Shown here in pieces: positions 18,886-29,671 of a stretch of 64,000 nucleotides of DNA. Origin of the DNA: Bordetella parapertussis. GTDB lineage: Bacteria; Pseudomonadota; Gammaproteobacteria; Burkholderiales; Burkholderiaceae_B. Both the position numbers and the translations under genes were made by a program. The stretch spans positions 1 to 64,000 of the forward strand of contig CAMBZR010000008.1 of the NCBI GenBank assembly GCA_945872285.1. The letters run 5' to 3'. The first letter of the stretch is position 1, and the number at the start of each line of letters is the position of its first letter. The notes under the pieces are model-generated. The model did not search any database. It had not been told where the DNA came from and saw only the letters and a list, made by a program, of their open reading frames with translations.

Positions 18886-19989
18886 ATGTCTGCCACTTTA
18901 AAACGCACCCCTCTGCATGAGGCCCATGTCATGTCAGGCGCGCGCATGGTCGATTTTGGTGGCTGGGATATGCCGGTCAATTATGGCTCGCAAATTGAAG
19001 AACACCATGCGGTGCGGCGTGACGCTGGCATGTTTGACGTTTCGCACATGTTAAATGTTGATGTAACGGGCGCGGATGCGACCGCGTTTTTACGCAGACT
19101 GGTGGCCAACGACGTCACCAAACTGACCCAAGCTGGCAAGGCGCTTTACTCCTGTATGTTGAACCCGCAGGGTGGCGTGATTGACGACTTGATTGTTTAT
19201 TTCTTCACGGCAACGCAATGGCGTCTGGTGGTCAATGCGGGTACGGCCGATAAAGATATCGCTTGGATGCAGCGGGTGGCCGCTGCCGGCAAATTTAAAG
19301 TCACCGTGACGCCCAGGCGCGATCTGGCTATGGTGGCGGTGCAGGGGCCAAACGCACGTGCCAAGGTCTGGGCTGCGCGCCCAGCCTGGCAAGCAGCCAC
19401 GCAAAATCTGGGTGTGTTCTGTGCCGCAGTGTTCGTGGGCGATGTATTGGTGGCCCGCACTGGCTACACAGGGGAAGATGGTTTTGAAATTGTGTTGCCA
19501 GCCACTGAAGCTGCCCAATTATGGGCTGACCTGATTGGCCAACAGGTTCACCCTTGCGGCTTGGGCGCGCGTGACACGCTTCGCTTAGAGGCTGGCATGA
19601 ATTTATACGGCCAGGATATGGATGAACTGCTTCATCCTAATCAAGCCGGCCTGACTTGGACGGTATCGCTTAAAGACCCAGAGCGTCACTTTATTGGCCG
19701 CAAGGCGCTCGAGCACTTCGCCGATCCAAAAATGTTTATCGGGCTCAAGTTGTTAGATCGCGGTGTGATGCGCGCACACATGGTGGTGCGTACCGATGAT
19801 GGCTTGGGCGAGGTGACGAGTGGCACGATGTCTCCCACGCTAGGCGTGTCGGTTGGCTTTGCACGTTTGCCCCTGGGTGTCGCAGTGGGCGATCACGTTG
19901 AGATTGATATTCGTGGCAAATGGGTGCCTGCCGAGGTCTGCAAGCTGCCCTTCGTCCGTCAGGGCGTTGAGGTAGTACACGCAAAGTAA
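18886..19989 (+). CDS. gcvT: Glycine cleavage system T protein (aminomethyltransferase)
   Basis: A 367-residue enzyme that moves the aminomethyl carbon from the lipoyl arm of GcvH to tetrahydrofolate and releases ammonia. Seen: [20 protein letters not shown] at the N-terminus, MFDVSHM near residue 47, [10 protein letters not shown] near 192 and the [18 protein letters not shown] folate-site segment near 222. First gene of the gcvTHP operon behind the glycine riboswitch. Confidence 0.98.
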   Translation: MSATLKRTPLHEAHVMSGARMVDFGGWDMPVNYGSQIEEHHAVRRDAGMFDVSHMLNVDVTGADATAFLRRLVANDVTKLTQAGKALYSCMLNPQGGVIDDLIVYFFTATQWRLVVNAGTADKDIAWMQRVAAAGKFKVTVTPRRDLAMVAVQGPNARAKVWAARPAWQAATQNLGVFCAAVFVGDVLVARTGYTGEDGFEIVLPATEAAQLWADLIGQQVHPCGLGARDTLRLEAGMNLYGQDMDELLHPNQAGLTWTVSLKDPERHFIGRKALEHFADPKMFIGLKLLDRGVMRAHMVVRTDDGLGEVTSGTMSPTLGVSVGFARLPLGVAVGDHVEIDIRGKWVPAEVCKLPFVRQGVEVVHAK

Positions 19990-20097
19990 GCAATCTCAGA
20001 AATCAGCGACACACGTTGCAAGTCACACAGTATTTATAAATTTTCGTACCGTATTTTTTTCGACTTTATCGAATCCCAAAAATTTCAGGAGACTTTC

Positions 20098-20478
20098 ATG
20101 AGCATTCCTAACGATCGTAAATACGCAACCAGTCACGAATGGATTAAGGCCGAGGGCGATGTCATGTTGGTCGGCATTACTGGTCCCGCGCAAGAGCAGC
20201 TCGGTGATTTGGTGTTTGTCGGCGACGTTAAAGTTGGCGCCAAGCTCGCCGCGGGCGCGACGGCAGGGGTGGTTGAATCGGTCAAGGCGGCCTCTGATAT
20301 TTATGCACCTGTCGCGGGTGAAATCGTCGGCTTTAACGAGGCGTTGAACGACGCACCCGAAACCATTAACGCTTCGCCCTACGGCACTTGGATTTTCAAA
20401 ATCAAAGCCAATAACCCAGCCGACGTCAATGGCTTGCTCGATGCAGCAGGCTATCAGGCTGTCGCTGACGCAAGTTAA
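20098..20478 (+). CDS. gcvH: Glycine cleavage system H protein
   Basis: A 126-residue lipoyl carrier protein that shuttles the aminomethyl group between GcvP, GcvT and the lipoamide dehydrogenase. The lipoylation lysine is in [12 protein letters not shown] near residue 64; the start has AGGAG seven bases upstream. The 108-base gap after gcvT contains no clear terminator. Confidence 0.98.
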   Translation: MSIPNDRKYATSHEWIKAEGDVMLVGITGPAQEQLGDLVFVGDVKVGAKLAAGATAGVVESVKAASDIYAPVAGEIVGFNEALNDAPETINASPYGTWIFKIKANNPADVNGLLDAAGYQAVADAS

Positions 20479-20489
20479 GGCCAATAACT

Positions 20490-23354
20490 ATGCCAAACAT
20501 GATGAACACGTCTTGCGAATTTATCCCCCGCCATATCGGCCCCAACGAGGCGGATCAACAACACATGCTCGAGGCAATCGGAGCGCCAAGCCTCGAGGCC
20601 TTGATGCAAGAGGTTGTGCCCGCCAACATTCGCATGACGAGAGAGCTCGATCTTCCTGCCCCTCGTGCCGAGGCTGACGTGCTGGCCGAAATGAAAAAAA
20701 TCGCAGCCGGCAATCAAGTCTTTCGGAATTACATTGGTCAGGGTTATTACGGTACGCAGACGCCAAACGTGATTTTGCGTAACGTGCTTGAAAATCCGGC
20801 TTGGTATACGGCCTACACCCCTTACCAACCCGAGATTTCGCAAGGGCGCCTTGAGGCAATCCTGAACTATCAAACGATGGTGGCTGATTTAACAGGGCTC
20901 GACATCTCGAACGCTTCGCTGCTCGATGAGGGCACGGCCGCTGCCGAGGCGATGACGCTTGCGCGGCGAGCTTCTCAAGCTGCGAGCAAAGTATTTTTTG
21001 TTTCTGCGCACTGCCATCCTCAAACCATTGAAGTGATTCGTACCCGTGCTGACGGTCTCGATATCGACGTTGTCGTGGGTGACGAGCTGAAAGGCGTCCC
21101 GGACTGTTTTGGTTTGCTGGTGCAGTACCCGCACTCTTTAGGCACCGTAGCCGATTACCGTGGATTGACGGCACAGGTGCACGCTCAGGGCGGCGTGGTG
21201 GCGTGTGCCACCGATCTGCTGGCGCTCACCTTACTTGAACCCCCAGGACACTGGGATGCCGATATTGCGATCGGCTCGGCGCAGCGCTTTGGCGTGCCGT
21301 TTGGCTTTGGTGGTCCGCACGCGGGCTTTATGGCTTGTAAAGACGCTTTCAAGCGCAATATGCCCGGCCGGTTGGTGGGCGTGTCTAAAGATGCCCAAGG
21401 TAATCCGGCGTTGCGTCTGGCATTACAAACCCGCGAACAACATATTCGCCGCGAAAAAGCGACCTCTAATATCTGCACTGCACAAGTCTTGTTGGCCGTG
21501 ATGTCTAGTATGTATGCGTTGTGGCACGGCCCCAAGGGTTTGGTGGCGATGGCTACGCGGGTGCACCAGGCCACCGCGCTGCTGCGACAAACGCTGAGCG
21601 CGCTCGGCATCGAGGTGGCCAATCAAACCTACTTCGATACCTTGTTGTTGAATACCGGTGCGCACACTGAAAGCGTCTTGCAAGCCGCGCGCGCCGCTCG
21701 CATCAACTTACGGCGCGTCAATGCAAACGAACTCTCAGTTTCGCTGGATGAAACCGTCATGGAAGCCGACCTAGAACAGCTCGTTGCACTGTTCGCGAAG
21801 GCGCTTGGCAAAGCCGCGCCCGCTATGTCGTTGGCGATCACTGGCTTACCCGGCATCCCTGGCGTCGTGCAGCGCAAACGAGCGATCTTGAGCCATCCGA
21901 TTTTTTCGAGTATTCAATCTGAAACCGATATGCTGCGTTATTTGCGCAAATTGTCGGATAAGGACTTGGCGCTTGATCGTACGATGATTCCCCTAGGTTC
22001 GTGCACCATGAAGCTCAATGCCACAGTAGAGATGATCCCAGTAACGTGGCCCGAGTTCGCGAGCATTCATCCGTTCGCACCCGCCGAGCAGACGCTCGGT
22101 TATCAGACCATGATCGAACGCTTGTCAAAAGATCTTTGTGAAATTACAGGTTATGACGCGATTAGTTTGCAGCCAAACTCGGGTGCGCAGGGCGAGTACG
22201 CTGGTTTGTTGGCGATTCGCGCTTATCATCGCGCCAATGGCCAATCGCAACGCGATATCTGTCTGATTCCTTCGTCGGCGCACGGCACGAATCCGGCCTC
22301 GGCCAATATGGTCGGGATGGAAGTTGTGGTTGTGAAGTCTGACGCACACGGCAACGTTGACTTAGACGATTTGCAGGCCAAGATTGCGCAAGCCGGCGAT
22401 CGCCTGGCCGCGCTGATGGTGACATATCCCTCAACCCACGGGGTCTTCGAAGAAGCCATCACTGGCATTTGCGATCTGATCCACGATGCGGGTGGCCAAG
22501 TGTATATGGACGGCGCAAATATGAATGCCATGGTGGGTGTTGCGCAGCCTGGCAAGTTTGGCTCTGATGTTTCGCATTTGAATTTGCATAAAACGTTTTG
22601 TATTCCGCATGGCGGTGGCGGCCCAGGCGTGGGGCCGGTGGGTGTGCGCGCGCATTTAGCGCCGTTCTTACCAGGCGTTGTGGGCGAAAACGGTACGCTG
22701 TCTGGTAACGTACCGGTGGGGCCTGTGTCAGCAGCTCCGTTTGGCTCTGCGAGCATTTTGCCGATACCGTTTGTGTATATTTCGTTGATGGGTGCGGCGG
22801 GCTTGCGTCAGGCAACTGAGGTCGCGATCTTAAGCGCCAACTACATTGCGCGTCGACTCGCGGGCCATTACCCGGTGCTTTACAGTGGGCGTAATGGTCG
22901 CGTGGCGCACGAATGCATTCTGGATATGCACGATATCAAAGAGGCATCAGGTATTTCGGCAGAAGACATTGCTAAGCGGTTAATGGATTATGGTTTTCAT
23001 GCCCCGACCATGAGCTTTCCGGTGGCCGGCACCTTGATGGTTGAACCGACCGAATCTGAGGGCCTTGCTGAGCTTGACCGCTTTGTGGATGCCATGATTG
23101 CGATTCGCCAAGAGATTGCGCAGATCGAACGTGGCGAGCGTGATCGCACCGATAATCTGCTTAAAAACGCGCCGCATACCGCGCAGATGCTCTTGGCCGA
23201 AGAGTGGCATCACGACTACCCACGGCAGCAGGCGGCCTATCCTGTGGCGAGCTTGCGTGCCAATAAATATTGGCCAACGGTCGGTCGTGTGGATAATGCC
23301 TGGGGCGATCGCAATTTGGTGTGTGCCTGCCTGCCGCTTGAGGCCTACGCCTGA
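20490..23354 (+). CDS. gcvP: Glycine dehydrogenase (aminomethyl-transferring), P protein
   Basis: A 954-residue PLP enzyme that decarboxylates glycine and loads the aminomethyl group on GcvH. Both halves of the long single-chain form are present; the PLP lysine lies in [18 protein letters not shown] near residue 700. FIPRHIGP at the N-terminus is typical. It begins 11 bases after gcvH. The gene for the L protein is not here, as usual, since it is shared with other dehydrogenases. Confidence 0.98.
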   Translation: MPNMMNTSCEFIPRHIGPNEADQQHMLEAIGAPSLEALMQEVVPANIRMTRELDLPAPRAEADVLAEMKKIAAGNQVFRNYIGQGYYGTQTPNVILRNVLENPAWYTAYTPYQPEISQGRLEAILNYQTMVADLTGLDISNASLLDEGTAAAEAMTLARRASQAASKVFFVSAHCHPQTIEVIRTRADGLDIDVVVGDELKGVPDCFGLLVQYPHSLGTVADYRGLTAQVHAQGGVVACATDLLALTLLEPPGHWDADIAIGSAQRFGVPFGFGGPHAGFMACKDAFKRNMPGRLVGVSKDAQGNPALRLALQTREQHIRREKATSNICTAQVLLAVMSSMYALWHGPKGLVAMATRVHQATALLRQTLSALGIEVANQTYFDTLLLNTGAHTESVLQAARAARINLRRVNANELSVSLDETVMEADLEQLVALFAKALGKAAPAMSLAITGLPGIPGVVQRKRAILSHPIFSSIQSETDMLRYLRKLSDKDLALDRTMIPLGSCTMKLNATVEMIPVTWPEFASIHPFAPAEQTLGYQTMIERLSKDLCEITGYDAISLQPNSGAQGEYAGLLAIRAYHRANGQSQRDICLIPSSAHGTNPASANMVGMEVVVVKSDAHGNVDLDDLQAKIAQAGDRLAALMVTYPSTHGVFEEAITGICDLIHDAGGQVYMDGANMNAMVGVAQPGKFGSDVSHLNLHKTFCIPHGGGGPGVGPVGVRAHLAPFLPGVVGENGTLSGNVPVGPVSAAPFGSASILPIPFVYISLMGAAGLRQATEVAILSANYIARRLAGHYPVLYSGRNGRVAHECILDMHDIKEASGISAEDIAKRLMDYGFHAPTMSFPVAGTLMVEPTESEGLAELDRFVDAMIAIRQEIAQIERGERDRTDNLLKNAPHTAQMLLAEEWHHDYPRQQAAYPVASLRANKYWPTVGRVDNAWGDRNLVCACLPLEAYA

Positions 23355-23370
23355 GCGTTAGCGCTTAGGC
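23349..23370. terminator. Hairpin at the gcvP end
   Basis: GCCTGAGCG (23349-23357), loop TTAG, CGCTTAGGC (23362-23370), a nine-pair stem with one G-T pair, overlapping the gcvP stop. Short T-rich sequence follows. It lies between two convergent genes and may end both transcripts; the T-tract is weak. Confidence 0.45.
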
Positions 23371-23379
23371 TTTGGTGAT

Positions 23380-25272
23380 TTATCTTGAGTTCGCAAGCTC
23401 TTTAGAAAAATCGCGAACAATTTTAAAAAAAGTATTCACCATACCCTCGACGGCATCGCGCCCGATGCCGCCATAGGCGCTGATATCCATCTCGATGACA
23501 GCCTCTCGCTTGTCGTTGACATAGGCGCGGGCCCATCGGTTGCGCAGGTTCCAGTCGTTTGCCACGCTAAGTGCCACGGCTTGATTGGGTGAGTAGGTTG
23601 CGCGCAACAAGACATCTTCGCAGGTGGGGTCGCTGCCGCAACCCACAAAAAGCATCTCGATTTTAGCGGCACCCGAGTCGCCGGGTGAAACCTTGAGCAT
23701 GGGGTCGCCTTGCTCGTCTTTCAACTCTTCAAAAGTAAAGTCAGCGGCGCTCAATAGGCTAGCAAGAACCGAAGGGTCTAGGTGGCGAGTGACGGCAGCC
23801 TCATCGGGTGCTTCTGAGGCGGACACCGGGTCGCCAGCCAGCCAGTCTGAGGGTACCAGCGCCGCCGCGAAGGTCAGTAAAGCCTCGGGCGAAACCGCCT
23901 GGCCATTGACTTTAAAGGCGTTGTCTTTAAAGCTTAACTGCACCACAAACCGATCACCCTTTAAGGTGCCGAGCTTTAGTTTGTTGGCCAGTTCAAGCGT
24001 CGACTGAAGTTCTTTTTCAGCATTGCTTTTAGCCTGCTTTGGGTTGATGCCCGAAGCCTCAAGGCCTGTTGTCAGCAGGCCAGTGACCATTGCACGCGAG
24101 ACTGCAAGCGTGAGGTCGGCCGATTGAATTGGGTTACCGCTCAAGCCTAAGCCGCCGCTGCGTAAATCAACGGGGGCCAGCACCGTAGTCAAGGTGACCG
24201 AGCTTTGGCCTTCTGAGGTTTGCCACAAAAAGGGATCGACTCGCAGCGTTGGGCTATTTTTGACGAGTGTCTGGAGGTATCCCCAAAATTGTTTGAGGTC
24301 TGCCGCGGTAATTAAATCTGCCTCTGGTTCGTTATTCAAAGACCGGGTCAAAATATCGCTGTACAGATCTGCCAGCGACTTGACGGTGTTGCTGTTGAGC
24401 TTGTCATAAGACGCCGTGAGTTGCAGCGTACCCAGGTCTTTTTGACCGATCAACAGTCGTTCGATGTCGTAATGAGACTGCCCGCTTAATAGATTATCTT
24501 TCTCGGTTAACACCAAGCGAGTGTTAATTTTTTTTGCAGCGACCGTCGGAAAACTTAAGGTGGTCAGGCTGAGTTCGCCAATATCTGCGCCGCTCACACC
24601 AAGATTCAAGCCTGTTTGACTCAGTTGGGTATCGGTGTGCAGGCGACTTGTCTGGATGTCTAGCGTGGCTTTGCCGTCGGTGATGTTCAGGGCTTTGACG
24701 TTTAGCTCGCCTTTTGTATAACTTAGTGCTGGGCCGATTTCTGCGTGAAGGGTGGCGCCCGCAAACCGCGAACGCACCGTGTCTTGCGTATGCTCGACAG
24801 CACGAATTGTCCAGGCAAGCTTGGCGCTGCCATTAGCGCTCAGTTGAGTGTGGCCATCAATCAGGGATCGTCCGCCGGTGGCTTTGAATAAGGCTCGCGT
24901 GAAATCGTTGGGTTCGAGCGTTGTGTGAATCGAGGCAGACAGCCACTCAAAGCGCCCATGGGCGATTTGGCTCAACGACAGCGCGTCGTGGGTGATGTGA
25001 TTCACGAACAAGACTTCAGGCATGAACGTGGTGGTTTTTGAGGCCGGAAAACTTAGCAAGTACGAGGCCTTGCTTGTGAACAAGCCGCGTTGGTAGTCGC
25101 GCAGCGTGACTCGAACTTGCTCTGACCAGTTTTTTGCGAGGTAAGTGTTGGTGGTTGCAAGCACTTGCTCAGCTTCGGCTTGCACGCGCGCACCAATATA
25201 CCAACTCGTGCCGGCGTACAGCGCAAAAAGTAGCGCCGCTGCACCAAAGAGTCCGAGCAGTTTTTTATTCAT
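23380..25272 (-). CDS. YdgA family protein (DUF945)
   Basis: A 630-residue protein with one N-terminal membrane segment (KKLLGLFGAAALLFALYAG, residues 3-21) and a large periplasmic part rich in beta-type repeats, for example LNLGVSGADIGELSLTTL. The family, including E. coli YdgA, is of unknown function and usually 450-550 residues, so this is a long member with an extra C-terminal domain with a cysteine pair (CGSDPTCEDV). folA lies just upstream, two bases before its start. Confidence 0.82.
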   Translation of the reverse strand: MNKKLLGLFGAAALLFALYAGTSWYIGARVQAEAEQVLATTNTYLAKNWSEQVRVTLRDYQRGLFTSKASYLLSFPASKTTTFMPEVLFVNHITHDALSLSQIAHGRFEWLSASIHTTLEPNDFTRALFKATGGRSLIDGHTQLSANGSAKLAWTIRAVEHTQDTVRSRFAGATLHAEIGPALSYTKGELNVKALNITDGKATLDIQTSRLHTDTQLSQTGLNLGVSGADIGELSLTTLSFPTVAAKKINTRLVLTEKDNLLSGQSHYDIERLLIGQKDLGTLQLTASYDKLNSNTVKSLADLYSDILTRSLNNEPEADLITAADLKQFWGYLQTLVKNSPTLRVDPFLWQTSEGQSSVTLTTVLAPVDLRSGGLGLSGNPIQSADLTLAVSRAMVTGLLTTGLEASGINPKQAKSNAEKELQSTLELANKLKLGTLKGDRFVVQLSFKDNAFKVNGQAVSPEALLTFAAALVPSDWLAGDPVSASEAPDEAAVTRHLDPSVLASLLSAADFTFEELKDEQGDPMLKVSPGDSGAAKIEMLFVGCGSDPTCEDVLLRATYSPNQAVALSVANDWNLRNRWARAYVNDKREAVIEMDISAYGGIGRDAVEGMVNTFFKIVRDFSKELANSR

Positions 25273-25274
25273 GA

Positions 25275-25760
25275 CTAGCCTTTAAGCCGATGGTATTCGA
25301 CTAAGTCGTAAGCGAGCCCGTTTTCTGGGGCTTGCGGCGAACGAGAGATTTCTTGCCAAGCCGTCTTGTCCAGCGGCGCAAAGCTTGCGTCGCCTTCGAT
25401 ATCGACTTGAATTTCGGTTGCGACGATACGCTGAGCGAAGGGTAAGGCCTGTTGATAAATTTGAGCGCCGCCGATGATAAAGACCTCATCGGCCTGCTTG
25501 ACCGCTTCGAGCGCCAGGGCCAAGCTGGAGAAGCACTCAGCGCCGTTCAGGGCTTTGGTCGCGTCGCGAGTGAGCACGATATTACGCCGGCCGGGCAGCG
25601 GTCTGCCAAGTGAATCCCAAGTCTTACGCCCCATCAAGATCGGACAACCTAAGGTGGTGCGTTTAAAGTGCGCCAAATCGCTAGGCAGCTTCCAGGGCAA
25701 GGTGTTATCCCGTCCGATAATGCGGTTGCGGGCATAGGCAACAATTAAAGAAAGCTGCAT
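25275..25760 (-). CDS. folA: Dihydrofolate reductase
   Basis: A 161-residue enzyme reducing dihydrofolate to tetrahydrofolate with NADPH. Seen: AYARNRIIGRDNTLPWKLPSD (IGRDNTLPW), the catalytic acidic residue D in LPSDLAHFK near 28, GRKTWDSLGRPLPGR near 44 and FIIGGAQIYQ near 94. It follows thyA by 22 bases on the same strand, so thyA-folA form an operon that both produces and recycles dihydrofolate. Confidence 0.97.
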   Translation of the reverse strand: MQLSLIVAYARNRIIGRDNTLPWKLPSDLAHFKRTTLGCPILMGRKTWDSLGRPLPGRRNIVLTRDATKALNGAECFSSLALALEAVKQADEVFIIGGAQIYQQALPFAQRIVATEIQVDIEGDASFAPLDKTAWQEISRSPQAPENGLAYDLVEYHRLKG

Positions 25761-25782
25761 CAGCCAAGTCTCTTAAGCAAGA

Positions 25783-26577
25783 TCAAATGGCAACGGGTGC
25801 CTTGATGTGTGGATGGTGCTCGTAATGTTCAATGACAAAGTCTTCGTAGCGATAGTCGAATAAAGAGTCGGGTTTGCGCGGCAAGAGCAGCTTTGGATAG
25901 GGGTAGGGCGCGCGCGAGAGTTGCAGCTCAACTTGTTCAAAGTGATTGCTGTAGATATGGCAATCACCACCCGTCCAGACAAAGTCACCCACTTCGAGTT
26001 CACACTGTTGCGCCACTAAGTGCGTCAGTAAGGCGTAACTCGCGATGTTGAAAGGCACTCCTAAAAAAATATCAGCGCTGCGCTGATACAGCTGGCACGA
26101 AAGTTTGCCGTCGGCAACATAAAACTGAAAGAACGCGTGGCAGGGGGGTAGCGCCATGTTTTTGATTTCACCGACGTTCCAGGCCGACACAATCAGACGG
26201 CGCGAATCGGGGGTTTTACGAATCTGTTCAAGTACCTGGCTGATCTGATCGATATGCCCGCCGTTGGGTGTGGGCCACGAGCGCCATTGCACGCCATAGA
26301 CGGGACCTAAGTCGCCATCAGGCCCGGCCCATTCGTCCCAAATGCTACAGCCATTGTCTTGCAGCCATTTAACATTTGAGTCGCCTCGCAAAAACCAGAG
26401 CAGCTCGACAAAGATGCTGCGAGTGTGCAGTTTTTTAGTCGTGATCAATGGAAATCCTTGCGCCAGATCAAAGCGCATTTGATGTCCAAAGACCGAACGC
26501 GTGCCGGTGCCGGTACGGTCGGCCTTGTTGACCCCCGCTGTATAGACATGACGCATGAAGGTTTCGTATTGGTTCAT
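25783..26577 (-). CDS. thyA: Thymidylate synthase
   Basis: A 264-residue enzyme (the same length as E. coli ThyA) that methylates dUMP to dTMP using methylene-tetrahydrofolate. Active-site cysteine in [11 protein letters not shown] near residue 146; [11 protein letters not shown] near 21 binds phosphate; the end [15 protein letters not shown] sequence ([11 protein letters not shown]) is typical. A longer open frame upstream is not family-like, so the start is the ATG at 26577. Confidence 0.98.
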   Translation of the reverse strand: MNQYETFMRHVYTAGVNKADRTGTGTRSVFGHQMRFDLAQGFPLITTKKLHTRSIFVELLWFLRGDSNVKWLQDNGCSIWDEWAGPDGDLGPVYGVQWRSWPTPNGGHIDQISQVLEQIRKTPDSRRLIVSAWNVGEIKNMALPPCHAFFQFYVADGKLSCQLYQRSADIFLGVPFNIASYALLTHLVAQQCELEVGDFVWTGGDCHIYSNHFEQVELQLSRAPYPYPKLLLPRKPDSLFDYRYEDFVIEHYEHHPHIKAPVAI

Positions 26578-26594
26578 GGGCGTGAGTCCGCTGC

Positions 26595-27041
26595 TCAGGG
26601 TGTTTCGGCGGCAACCAGGCCAGTGTCGATAATCTCGACGGCCCAGGTAATGGCTGCCGTGTGCGCAAGCATCGCTGACGCTGAGCAGTATTTTTCGTGC
26701 GACAACGCAATGGCACGTTCGACGGCGGCGCGGGGTAAGTTGTGCCCGGTCACCGTGAAGACAAAATGAATCTTGGTGAAGACCTTGGGATCGACTTCTG
26801 CGCGCTCTGCGACTAACTTGACCGAACAACCCACAATGGCGTGGCGACCACGCTTAAGAATCAACACCACGTCATAGGCGGTGCAGCCGCCGGTGCCAAC
26901 CAGCAAGAGTTCCATCGGACGCGGGGCAAGGTTATGGCCGCCACCGTCGGGCGCGCCGTCCATGGCCGCGATGTGTCCGGTGCCCGTCTGTGCGACGAAG
27001 AGCATGCCGTCTGGGCCGCCCCAATCGATTTTGACTTCCAT
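26595..27041 (-). CDS. OsmC family protein
   Basis: A 148-residue protein of the OsmC/Ohr superfamily, thiol peroxidases acting on organic hydroperoxides. Two conserved cysteines are present: [11 protein letters not shown] near residue 52 and KYCSASAML near residue 117, so the redox pair is kept. It is closest in layout to the YhfA subgroup, whose role is poorly known. It lies 17 bases upstream of thyA on the same strand. Confidence 0.88.
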   Translation of the reverse strand: MEVKIDWGGPDGMLFVAQTGTGHIAAMDGAPDGGGHNLAPRPMELLLVGTGGCTAYDVVLILKRGRHAIVGCSVKLVAERAEVDPKVFTKIHFVFTVTGHNLPRAAVERAIALSHEKYCSASAMLAHTAAITWAVEIIDTGLVAAETP

Positions 27042-27247
27042 AGCGAATCCTTGGTGGTTAAGTCGGAATCATAATCTTGTTTAAGCAAAATTTTTCGGCA
27101 GGCCTTAAAATTGAGATGTCAGTTTGGCGCGGCGCATTCTGTTTGGTCGGGCTGTCGAGCTTTCACGAAGCGAGACGCTCGCATCACGCGCCTGGCCGCA
27201 GTACGCTCCGTTTTTTGGGCGATCAGCATCTCACTCTAAGGTCTTTC

Positions 27248-27934
27248 ATGGCAGCTCCCCAAGCGGTTTCAGTTGGCTCTTCGCACTTTATCCGTCGCCA
27301 GCACTGGTTGGATCCATTTATCGCCGAACTCGATGTCGCTTTGCAGGTATTGGCGGGGCAGGCTGCGCCCGCAAGGCCTAATCCAGCGGGTGCGCTTGGC
27401 GCAGAACCTGAAGCCGTTCTGACCAAGCCCGAGACAAAACACGCGGCCGGTTTAATGCGTGTGAATCATGTCGGTGAAGTTTGCGCGCAAGCGCTTTACC
27501 GTGGCCAGGCTGCCGCCAGCCAAGACGCGACCAGCCCAGCGCTTTTTTATGCTGCGGCTGCCGAAGAACTTGACCACCTTGCCTGGTGTCAGCAGCGCCT
27601 GCGTGAACTCAACAGCCGGCCCAGTCTATTGAATCCGGTTTGGTATGTGGGTTCTTTTACCCTTGGCGTGTTGGCGGCGCGTGCCGGGGTTGCCCGTAAC
27701 CTCGGCTTTATGGCAGAAACCGAACGACAGGTCGAGGCTCACCTCGATGATCACCGTGAGCGCCTGCCGGCAGGCGATGGGCGGTCGCGAAAAATCGTTG
27801 AACAAATGAAACGTGACGAAGTTGGCCATCGCGTCACAGCAGAGCGAGCGGGTGCTGTGGGCATGCCAGCACCTGTGCGGGGCTTGATGACGCTGATGTC
27901 TAAACTAATGACCGCAACGGCGTATCGTCTGTAG
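27248..27934 (+). CDS. coq7: Demethoxyubiquinone hydroxylase Coq7
   Basis: A 228-residue di-iron monooxygenase doing the last ring hydroxylation in ubiquinone synthesis, at the inner membrane. Ligand motifs: MRVNHVGEVCAQALY, EELDHLAWC and, near the end, KRDEVGHRVTAERAG. The start ATG at 27248 has AAGGT five bases upstream; the frame is open further 5' but that part is not family-like. The short Ala/Pro-rich stretch near residues 35-55 is normal in betaproteobacterial members. Confidence 0.96.
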   Translation: MAAPQAVSVGSSHFIRRQHWLDPFIAELDVALQVLAGQAAPARPNPAGALGAEPEAVLTKPETKHAAGLMRVNHVGEVCAQALYRGQAAASQDATSPALFYAAAAEELDHLAWCQQRLRELNSRPSLLNPVWYVGSFTLGVLAARAGVARNLGFMAETERQVEAHLDDHRERLPAGDGRSRKIVEQMKRDEVGHRVTAERAGAVGMPAPVRGLMTLMSKLMTATAYRL

Positions 27935-28031
27935 CAGAGTTGTTTGGCGCCCATGGCAGGGCTAAGCCTTGCTTTATTGCGATGTACAAAAACAACAAAA
28001 TAAATATTTATGTTTTTTTTTGTAGATTTTC

Positions 28032-28060
28032 TTGCATTGCACAAAAACTTGGACTACTAT
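28032..28060 (+). promoter_or_regulatory. Sigma-70 promoter of an intergenic transcript
   Basis: TTGCAT (28032-28037), exactly 17 bases, TACTAT (28055-28060). An A/T-rich block (about 27985-28025) just upstream could act as an UP element. The next plus-strand gene starts 330 bases later and a strong terminator intervenes. Confidence 0.65.
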
Positions 28061-28066
28061 TTGTTT

Positions 28067-28267
28067 ATGGAAGTTGAGTCATAAGTGTGTTGACTGAAGA
28101 AAGGGTTATCTCAAGATAACGTTCAGACATCATACGCAGAGTAAGCAGCGCGTTTCAGTTCATTTGATTACGCAAATGTTGACTCCTTAACTTGCCACGA
28201 TTGTCTCCTCCACCCTCCTCCTTTGGTGGATTTAAGCCAAGACCGCAAGGTCTTGGCTTCTTTTTTT
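28067..28267 (+). ncRNA. Candidate small RNA, about 200 nt, unassigned
   Basis: Defined by the promoter at 28032-28060 and the terminator at 28234-28267, with no open frame of note. Internal structure: hairpin GTTATC-TCAA-GATAAC (28105-28120); hairpin CATTTG-ATTACG-CAAATG (28161-28178); hairpin TCCACC (28209-28214)/GGTGGA (28225-28230) whose loop is CTCCTCCTTT. The loop contains the same CCTCCTTT as the anti-Shine-Dalgarno end of 16S rRNA, as expected for an RNA that pairs with ribosome sites. It is not 6S, tmRNA, RNase P or 4.5S RNA by sequence. It could instead be a terminated leader of the downstream sugar genes (next start 130 bases after the terminator). Confidence 0.65.
28234..28267 (+). 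terminator. Strong rho-independent terminator
   Basis: AAGCCAAGACC (28234-28244), GCAA tetraloop, GGTCTTGGCTT (28249-28259), then C and seven T. A perfect 11-pair stem. Confidence 0.95.
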
Positions 28268-28396
28268 GTCAAACGCCAAGTCGCAGCATGCGACAGTTGC
28301 CCGCACAAAATTTTGCCCTAGCCTTTAAACTGAGGGCCACACCTTAAAACCTACGACCTGACGGCCCGAGCGCCTGCAGGGATTGCGGAGAATAAT

Positions 28397-29671
28397 TTGC
28401 TCATTCAGGATGTCAAAATCGCGGTTGTCGGCTTGGGTTATGTGGGCTTGCCCCTGGCGGTCGAGTTTGCTAAAAAAAGAGCGGTGCTTGGCTTTGACAT
28501 CAACCCAGCCCGCATACTTGCCTTACAACAAGGCCATGACCATACGCTTGAGGTGGATGACGCTGAACTTGCCAGCGCCAAGGGCCTACGCTGTACCGCA
28601 AAGTGGGACGACCTACGCGCAGCAAATGTTTTTATCGTTACCGTACCCACCCCGATCGACGAATATAAGCGGCCTGATCTTACCCTGCTGATAAAGGCCA
28701 GCGAAACAATCGGTGCCGTGCTCAAAAAAGGCGATCTCGTCATTTATGAGTCAACGGTTTATCCAGGCGCAACAGAAGAAGATTGCGTGCCGGTGCTCGA
28801 ACGAGTGTCTGGTCTGGTGTTTAACAAAGATTTTTTCGCGGGCTACAGCCCCGAGCGCATTAACCCCGGCGATAAAGAGCACCGCGTCAGTACGATCAAA
28901 AAAGTGACCTCGGGCTCGACCCCCGAGACCGCAGCGCTGGTTGATCAAATTTATCGCGAAATCATTTTGGCTGGCACTCATTGTGCGCCTAGCATCAGGG
29001 TCGCCGAGGCGGCCAAGGTCATCGAAAATACGCAACGTGATGTCAACATCGCATTGGTGAATGAACTGGCGCTGATTTTTAATAAACTTGGTATCGATAC
29101 CGAGGCTGTCTTGCAGGCGGCTGGCACAAAGTGGAACTTTTTGCCGTTTCGTCCGGGCTTGGTGGGCGGGCATTGTATTGGCGTCGATCCTTATTACCTG
29201 ACGCACAAAGCACAGTCGATTGGCTATCACCCAGAAATCATTTTGGCTGGAAGGCGCCTAAATGACGGCATGGGAAGCTATGTGGTCTCGCAACTAGTCA
29301 AACTGATGACGCGCCAGCGCATTCATGTGCAGGGCGCCCGCGTGTTGGTAATGGGCTTGGCCTTTAAAGAAAACTGCCCCGATTTGCGCAACACCCGCGT
29401 GGTCGACATCGTAAAAGAACTTAAAGAGTACAACGTCGAGGTAGACGTTCACGACCCCTGGGTCTCGGCGCAAGACGCTCAGCTTGAGTATGGCTTGGCG
29501 CCCGTGCAGCAGCTAGAAGCGGGGCGCTACGATGCCATCATCCTAGCGGTTGCTCACCGCCAGTTTGTCGAGATGGGTGCTCAGGCGTTGCGCGCGCTCG
29601 GTAAGCCCGAACACGTGTTGTACGACCTTAAATATATTTTGCCTGCCGAGCATTCAGATTTGCGCTTATGA
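28397..29671 (+). CDS. Nucleotide-sugar dehydrogenase (TviB/WbpA type)
   Basis: A 424-residue NAD-dependent enzyme of the UDP-glucose/GDP-mannose dehydrogenase family, oxidising a UDP-N-acetylhexosamine to the uronic acid. The NAD fold is [16 protein letters not shown] (residues 9-24); the catalytic cysteine is in [12 protein letters not shown] near residue 259; [13 protein letters not shown] near 148 is typical of the WbpA/TviB subgroup. The only start that keeps the fold is TTG at 28397, with GGAG upstream. It overlaps the next gene by four bases, the same pair as tviB-tviC in Vi-antigen and wbpO-wbpP in O-antigen synthesis. Confidence 0.9.
   Translation: MLIQDVKIAVVGLGYVGLPLAVEFAKKRAVLGFDINPARILALQQGHDHTLEVDDAELASAKGLRCTAKWDDLRAANVFIVTVPTPIDEYKRPDLTLLIKASETIGAVLKKGDLVIYESTVYPGATEEDCVPVLERVSGLVFNKDFFAGYSPERINPGDKEHRVSTIKKVTSGSTPETAALVDQIYREIILAGTHCAPSIRVAEAAKVIENTQRDVNIALVNELALIFNKLGIDTEAVLQAAGTKWNFLPFRPGLVGGHCIGVDPYYLTHKAQSIGYHPEIILAGRRLNDGMGSYVVSQLVKLMTRQRIHVQGARVLVMGLAFKENCPDLRNTRVVDIVKELKEYNVEVDVHDPWVSAQDAQLEYGLAPVQQLEAGRYDAIILAVAHRQFVEMGAQALRALGKPEHVLYDLKYILPAEHSDLRL

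Noticed and set aside
26578..26829. 84-codon N-terminal extension of thymidylate synthase
   Set aside because: It overlaps the OsmC gene, is Arg/Cys-rich noise, and the internal ATG gives exactly the standard 264 residues.
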